DNA from: Planctomycetaceae bacterium
GTDB lineage: Bacteria; Planctomycetota; Phycisphaerae; Phycisphaerales; SM1A02
DNA length: 7,942 nt
Direction of reading: 5' to 3'
Assembly: GCA_027488265.1 (NCBI GenBank)
Contig: JAIYCA010000186.1
Location: forward strand, 1-7,942
Shown here: one piece after another, positions 4,205 through 7,942 of the stretch
How positions within the stretch are numbered: the stretch's first letter is position 1
How the letters are laid out: each line of letters starts with the position of its first letter
The notes under the pieces: model-generated
Seen by the model: the letters and a program-made list of their open reading frames with translations, nothing else
The model's database searches: none
What the model was told of the DNA's origin: nothing
Translations under genes and position numbers: made by a program

Positions 4205-5914
4205 TCAACGACAGAGCAAGCGGAACGCCGCGAAAAAGTCGGCGAACTCCTCGCGATATCGATCGGCGATCGTGAGTTCTGCGATTTCAGCGACGAGCGA
4301 GTCTTGTTCCTTCAAGATCTCGGCGCGCCCGCCGCCAGCCTCGGCGATTTCAGGAAACCACGTGTAGCTCCGCTCTTTCTGCATCACTGGCGGTGGAGCT
4401 TTCGGTGGCGCAATCGGTTTGTCTGTGGGTGTTCGTCGGCCCTTTCCCTCGTTTTTGCCCCCGTTTTTGCCGTCGTTTTTGCCGTCGCCGCCGTCGCGCG
4501 GAGGAATTGGTGTCGCGGAGTCGGAGGGTGAAGCTGGATCAGTTGGCGAAGTGGGCGGTGGCGCGCCTTCGGCGTCTTCCGATTTGAGGTTCGTCTCGCT
4601 GTCGCGCGCAATCACGCCATAGAAGCGCACGCCTGCGGCGAGGCCTTTCTTCGCGAGATCGATGCAGAGATTTCCCTCGCCCGGATGTGGTGGCGCATCA
4701 CCGACGATCACGCACGCGCGAATCGGCGGTTCCGGCGCGTTGGCAGCATTGGGCGGAGGGTCCTTGATCCACGAGAACTTCGTGAGTGCGAGGCGCATCG
4801 CCGCGTACACGCTCTCAGGCGTATCGCCGCCGCCGTCGGCCGAAAGCGACCAAAGCCGCGTGCGCGCTTCTTCGAGGCTCGCGGTGAAATCCCACGCCTT
4901 CGTTTCCCACTCGTCGGTCTTGTCGCGATAGCCAACAATGCCGATGCGCACGCCTTTGGTCACGCTGCCGAGGAACTCGACGAGATCGTCGATTGAACCC
5001 TGTGCGTCAGCGATCTCGCGCCACATGCTCGACGTGCAGTCGAGCAAAATCGCAAGATCCATCGGGCGTTCCGCGACTTTTGCAAGGTACTGCTCGAACG
5101 CGATGAAGCGATCCGTTTCAAGATCAGCGACGCGATTGCGGGGGACGAGGCGTTCGCCAGCAGGTGACGTTGGAACGAGATCGCACGGTCTGTATCCAGG
5201 CTTCGAGCGATTCTTGCGATACCACTCGCGCCAACGGAAATCGCGCCCAGAGTCTTCGCCCGACGTGACTTCAGCCAATCGACGCGAAAGTGCGCCAGCC
5301 TCTGCGCGAGACATACGAAGGACGATCCGAGAGAGAAGTTCGTCGAGTCGTTCGCGAACCGCTTTGTCGCTCGGAGTATCGAGCGCAGTAAGTACCTCCA
5401 GCGCGATCATCGCTTCGAGCGGCTTGTTCGAGCGCTCTGCGGCGGCAATGCGTGCGTCGCGAACTTTTGCGTCGAGCGGGTACCGCGCACGAAGGATCGC
5501 GCGCACCACGCGTGGATCACGTTCTGCAGCGAGTTTTTCGGGTGCAATCACCACGCCACGGCGTGCAAGGCACGCGATCGTGTAGGCGCGAACCCGCCAC
5601 GATGGGTCGAGGAGAAACGACTCGAGTCGCGCAGCGCTCGGCGCGCAATCGAATCGCTCCAAGCGCATCACGGCGAGTGCACGCGAAGGCCATGCTGGTC
5701 CCATCGCCAGGCGGTTGAGTGCTTCTGCTTCTGCCGAAGGCGCGTTGACGAGCTCGATTTGAGGTGCCGCGCCAAGTTCGACAGGTGCTGCGTCTTGTGC
5801 GATCGCCGCGTGCGAAGCGAGTGCACCGTGGTCCGCGCGGACACTCCAGGGGAGTTCGCCGCACGCGTAAGAGCATGGAGTCAAAAGGAGGAAGGCAACG
5901 ATCGCCGCGCGCAT
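4205..5914 (-). CDS. Exported HEAT-repeat and von Willebrand A domain protein
   Basis: The 569-residue product starts with a signal-peptide-like segment (RAAIVAFLLL then CSYAC, 2-18), so it should act outside the cytoplasm; a Cys at 18 leaves a lipoprotein possible but the lipobox is poor. Residues about 75-200 resemble HEAT-type helical repeats (DPSWRVRAYTIACLARRG, RDPRVVRAILRARYPLD). The VWA domain runs from about 285 to 550. Its metal-binding (MIDAS) residues appear as D292-x-T294-x-S296 (usual pattern DxSxS, here Thr at the middle position), T365 in GGGDTPESVY and D406 in VIVGDAPPHP. VWA domains bind protein partners through this metal; the partner is unknown. A Pro/Ser/Asp- and Gly/Lys/Asn-rich insert (about 438-513) splits the last strand (FYGVIA) from the final helix (WFPEIAEAGGG). 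The start is chosen for the signal peptide. There is no Shine-Dalgarno site. The gene is divergent from the thioredoxin-fold gene, 46 bases away. Confidence 0.9.
   Translation of the reverse strand: MRAAIVAFLLLTPCSYACGELPWSVRADHGALASHAAIAQDAAPVELGAAPQIELVNAPSAEAEALNRLAMGPAWPSRALAVMRLERFDCAPSAARLESFLLDPSWRVRAYTIACLARRGVVIAPEKLAAERDPRVVRAILRARYPLDAKVRDARIAAAERSNKPLEAMIALEVLTALDTPSDKAVRERLDELLSRIVLRMSRAEAGALSRRLAEVTSGEDSGRDFRWREWYRKNRSKPGYRPCDLVPTSPAGERLVPRNRVADLETDRFIAFEQYLAKVAERPMDLAILLDCTSSMWREIADAQGSIDDLVEFLGSVTKGVRIGIVGYRDKTDEWETKAWDFTASLEEARTRLWSLSADGGGDTPESVYAAMRLALTKFSWIKDPPPNAANAPEPPIRACVIVGDAPPHPGEGNLCIDLAKKGLAAGVRFYGVIARDSETNLKSEDAEGAPPPTSPTDPASPSDSATPIPPRDGGDGKNDGKNGGKNEGKGRRTPTDKPIAPPKAPPPVMQKERSYTWFPEIAEAGGGRAEILKEQDSLVAEIAELTIADRYREEFADFFAAFRLLCR
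4450..4485. repeat. Three 12-bp tandem repeats inside the VWA gene
   Basis: CGTTTTTGCCCC (4450), CGTTTTTGCCGT (4462) and CGTTTTTGCCGT (4474) repeat with period 12. On the coding strand they give a four-residue unit, so residues 477-492 read DGKN-DGKN-GGKN-EGKG. Copy-number change would keep frame. Confidence 0.8.
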
Positions 5915-5960
5915 GGCAGCGCGAGTGTACGCTCGCGAGCCTTGTCAACGGAAGGATCAC
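5915..5960. promoter_or_regulatory. Compact divergent control region with dyads
   Basis: Only 46 bases separate the start codons of the VWA and thioredoxin-fold genes. They contain GCGAGTGTACGCTCGC (5921-5936, palindromic at 14 of 16 positions) overlapping a perfect 10-bp palindrome GCTCGCGAGC (5931-5940). Two full promoters cannot fit, so at least one must lie in coding sequence, and the dyads could bind a regulator of both. No -10 or -35 match is convincing. Confidence 0.35.
5952..5956 (+). promoter_or_regulatory. Ribosome binding site deciding the thioredoxin-fold start
   Basis: AAGGA lies 4 bases before the ATG at 5961, within GGAAGGA. It favours this ATG over an in-frame ATG at 5913 that would overlap the VWA start codon. 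Confidence 0.6.
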
Positions 5961-6527
5961 ATGCTCGATCGAACGCTTCTTCAGTCCGTGTTTTCTCGCG
6001 GCCTTCGCTACGACCAGTACCTCGCGACCGACCCAAATCGTGCGGGAGGTTGGAACTCGCTCTTCGACCGTGTGTCGCTCACCGCGCTACAACGCGAGGA
6101 GATCGCGAGTTTCACGCGGGATATGAAGGTGCTGGTTGTGAGCGGCATTTGGTGCGGCGATTGTGTGCAGCAGGGGCCGTTGCTCGCGCACATCGCAGCA
6201 GCAAATCCGCGCATCGACCTCCGCTGGGTTGATCGCGATGTCGAGGCCGAGTTCTCTGAGCAACTCAAAATCTGTGGAGGTGGGCGGGTCCCTGTCGTCG
6301 TCTTCGCGGCCGAGGACTTCGAACCCTGCGCGATTGCTGGTGATCGCACGCTTGCGCGCTACCGCGGGCTCGCACGGCGGCAACTTGGTGCGTCGTGTGA
6401 ACTCCCGTGGGCCGAGATTCCAAGCGATGAAACCGCCGCGGTGCTCCAAGAGTGGCTCAACGAATTTGAGCGCGTCCAGTGGATGCTGCGCCTGAGCCCG
6501 CGCCTTCGGCAGAAGCACGGAGATTGA
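5961..6527 (+). CDS. Thioredoxin-fold family protein
   Basis: This 188-residue protein has no signal peptide, so it should work in the cytosol in thiol-disulfide exchange, with an unknown partner. The active-site motif is WCGDC at 64-68 (codons 6150-6164) after the strand MKVLVVSGI. The cis-proline expected in the fold is P111 in RVPVVVFAAEDF. An N-terminal stretch of about 54 residues (DRTLLQSVFSRGLRYDQYL and on) and a C-terminal helical tail rich in Trp, Arg and Leu flank the domain. The layout resembles the short Thioredoxin_9-like proteins of bacteria, a recalled likeness rather than a searched one. Extra cysteines at 105, 123 and 146 lie outside the CxxC. The start at 5961 has AAGGA upstream; the 16-residue longer form from 5913 would run through the divergent control region. 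mutS converges from the right after 146 bases. Confidence 0.9.
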   Translation: MLDRTLLQSVFSRGLRYDQYLATDPNRAGGWNSLFDRVSLTALQREEIASFTRDMKVLVVSGIWCGDCVQQGPLLAHIAAANPRIDLRWVDRDVEAEFSEQLKICGGGRVPVVVFAAEDFEPCAIAGDRTLARYRGLARRQLGASCELPWAEIPSDETAAVLQEWLNEFERVQWMLRLSPRLRQKHGD

Positions 6528-6589
6528 TGTGTGATGGCTGTCCGACGCGTAGTCGTCGAGTGCGTGAGAACGCTTGATCGGCGTCTGTG

Positions 6590-6656
6590 CGCGATGGAAT
6601 CACGGTGCGTTGCGCTGCTTGAACTCCATGCGGAAACGAACACTTGATTCCACGCG
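6590..6656. terminator. 12-bp inverted repeat between thioredoxin gene and mutS
   Basis: TGGAATCA (6595-6602) pairs perfectly with TGATTCCA (6645-6652). With A6594 bulged, CGCG (6590-6593) pairs with CGCG (6653-6656), giving a 12-bp stem around a 42-base loop. It begins 17 bases past the mutS stop and 62 past the thioredoxin-fold stop. No T tract follows on either strand, so a shared terminator or processing site is a guess. Confidence 0.35.
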
Positions 6657-6673
6657 TGTCATGCTGTGTCCGC

Positions 6674-7942
6674 TCACACGCGAGCCGAATCGACGAGCCG
6701 TCGAAGCATGTCGAACGCAGCCAACGGTGTCATCGCGTTCAAGTCGACGCGGCGGAGTTCGTCGACCGCTGGATGCTCGGCAAATCCGCCAAAAAGCGCG
6801 AGTTGTGTCTCGAGTGGCGGCGCGGTCGGAGGTTCTGCGATACCGCGGAGCGACGTGCGTTTCGCCGATGAAGCGACTGCGGGCTTGCGGGAGGCGGCTG
6901 CGATTTCGCCATCGCGTTCGACTGTGCCGCCGTCCTCGTTGAGATGTTCGCTTGGCCCGCCTGCGACGAGTTCCTGCGCCACTTCAACGCGACCGAGGAG
7001 TTCGAGCACTTCCTTGGCGCGCGCGATCGTCGTGGGCGGAAGGCCCGCAAGCCGCGCAACGTGGATGCCGTAACTTCGATCGGTGCGACCTGGCACGATG
7101 CGATGCAAGAAGACGACTTCGTCGTTCCACTCGCGCACCGAAACGTGGAGGTTCGTCACTTCAGGAAGCGATTCGGCGAGTTGCGTGAGTTCGTGATAGT
7201 GCGTCGCGAAGAGCGTGCACGAGCGACGTGATGCAAGCGTCTCCGCGATGGCCCACGCGAGCGAAAGTCCGTCGAGTGTGCTTGTGCCGCGGCCGATTTC
7301 ATCGAGTACAACGAGACTTCGCTCGGTCGCGTGATGGAGAATGTTCGCGGTTTCGGTCATCTCGACCATGAAGGTCGATTGCCCAGAGTGAATCTCATCG
7401 GCACTTCCGATGCGCGTGAGAATCGCGTCGAGTACACCGATCTCAGCACGCGCAGCGGGCACGAATGAACCCACGTGTGCCAGCAGCGCGATAAGCGCAA
7501 CTTGTCGAATGTAGGTGCTCTTACCCGCCATGTTGGGGCCGGTGATGAGCGCGAGTGTCGGATGCGCTGTGGTTGCGTTGGGAGAACTCGCCGACGCCTG
7601 CGTGTCGCGCGGGTCCACACAGCCAAGATGCGTATCGTTCGGAACGAAGGTCGACGCGAGCGTGCGATCGAGTACGGGATGGCGGCCGCCCTCGATGCGA
7701 ATGTGCGGGGTTTCCGCGATGGTCGGGCGCGACCACTGCTGACGGCGCGCAACACAAGCGAGACACGCGAGTGCGTCGAGTTCAGCGGCGCGTTCGCCGA
7801 ATGCAACAATGTCTGCGAGTTCACGCGCGACCGTCGCCAACAGTTGCGACCAGAGTTCTTTCTCACGATCGACGGCGCGTGCATCGGCGCGCAGGACTTT
7901 CTCCTCGAACTCTTTCAGTTCGGGCGTGATGTACCGTTCAGC
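6674..7942 (-). CDS. mutS: DNA mismatch repair ATPase MutS, C-terminal half (cut by window edge)
   Basis: MutS recognises base mismatches and, through ATP-driven clamp formation, recruits MutL. The frame is open to the right edge with no start, leaving 422 residues of a protein that is usually about 850-880. The first residues (AERYITPELKEFEEK) are the end of the core and lever helices. Then come GGRHPVLD, Walker A GPNMAGKST at 135-143 (7514-7540), STFMVEM at 189-195, Walker B LVVLDEIGRGTST with D214-E215, FATHYHEL at 245-252 and the dimer-interface segment SYGIHVARLAGLP ending at 302. A linker at about 319-379 is low in complexity. QLALF at 380-384 (6791-6805) is a consensus beta-clamp binding motif, and VDLNAMTPLAAFDMLRRL is the usual C-terminal helix pair. 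About 20 more residues than E. coli precede Walker A. The TTG at 7838-7840 is an internal Leu codon, not a start. Confidence 0.97.
   Translation of the reverse strand, partial: AERYITPELKEFEEKVLRADARAVDREKELWSQLLATVARELADIVAFGERAAELDALACLACVARRQQWSRPTIAETPHIRIEGGRHPVLDRTLASTFVPNDTHLGCVDPRDTQASASSPNATTAHPTLALITGPNMAGKSTYIRQVALIALLAHVGSFVPAARAEIGVLDAILTRIGSADEIHSGQSTFMVEMTETANILHHATERSLVVLDEIGRGTSTLDGLSLAWAIAETLASRRSCTLFATHYHELTQLAESLPEVTNLHVSVREWNDEVVFLHRIVPGRTDRSYGIHVARLAGLPPTTIARAKEVLELLGRVEVAQELVAGGPSEHLNEDGGTVERDGEIAAASRKPAVASSAKRTSLRGIAEPPTAPPLETQLALFGGFAEHPAVDELRRVDLNAMTPLAAFDMLRRLVDSARV

Noticed and set aside
4938..5585. Plus-strand open frame of 215 codons inside the VWA gene
   Set aside because: Arg/Ser-rich antisense shadow; the other strand has clear HEAT and VWA motifs.
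5883..5895. Strong Shine-Dalgarno-like AAAAGGAGGAAGG on the plus strand
   Set aside because: It is the complement of the hydrophobic signal-peptide codons of the VWA gene, and no start codon is at usable distance; the ATG at 5913 is too far.
5913..5960. 16-residue N-terminal extension of the thioredoxin-fold protein
   Set aside because: No ribosome binding site at proper distance, overlap with the VWA start codon, and the ATG at 5961 has AAGGA upstream.
7838..7840. TTG as a start codon for mutS
   Set aside because: The frame continues open to the window edge and encodes conserved MutS sequence (AERYITPELKEFE), so this is an internal Leu.

Overview
This GC-rich, roughly 7.9 kb window carries seven protein genes, one of them cut by the right edge. 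I found no rRNA, tRNA, CRISPR array or recognisable mobile element. The mix is chromosomal housekeeping (rpmA, obgE, mutS) with proteins of a kind common in Planctomycetota: a tandem GNAT acetyltransferase, an exported HEAT/VWA protein, a secreted beta-rich protein of unknown function and a short thioredoxin-fold protein. Weak or absent Shine-Dalgarno sites at several genes and heavy use of CGA/CGC/GAA codons fit the same picture. I infer a planctomycete, perhaps class Phycisphaerae, with moderate confidence; no 16S or other marker in the window decides it.

Layout from the left. Bases 1-487 hold no gene I can support; they contain a perfect DnaA-box 9-mer and a few small dyads. Bases 488-1579 (-) encode the tandem GNAT protein. 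A 132-base divergent gap with a good -10 element (TACAAT) leads to a secreted 220-residue protein of unknown function (1712-2374, +). Next, 194 bases with two hairpins precede rpmA (GTG start, ideal ribosome binding site, 2568-2837, +). A 263-base spacer with three successive hairpins follows, then obgE (3101-4135, +). rpmA-obgE is the conserved ribosome-biogenesis pair, but rplU, usually just upstream of rpmA, is absent here.

The HEAT/VWA protein (4205-5914, -) converges on obgE with a 69-base gap. It is divergent from the thioredoxin-fold gene (5961-6527, +), with only 46 bases, rich in dyad symmetry, between the two start codons. mutS (6674 to the right edge, -) converges on the thioredoxin gene; about 422 C-terminal residues are present, including the whole ATPase, a low-complexity linker and a textbook beta-clamp motif. 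A 12-bp inverted repeat with one bulge lies between them.

I see no new multi-gene system. The points most worth a second look are low-complexity inserts inside the folded domains of the VWA and GNAT proteins, a 12-bp tandem duplication that doubles a start codon, an Obg G4 motif reading SKID instead of NKID, rpmA without rplU and flanked by RNA hairpins, the very compact divergent VWA/thioredoxin control region, and the lone DnaA box in the gene-free left end.
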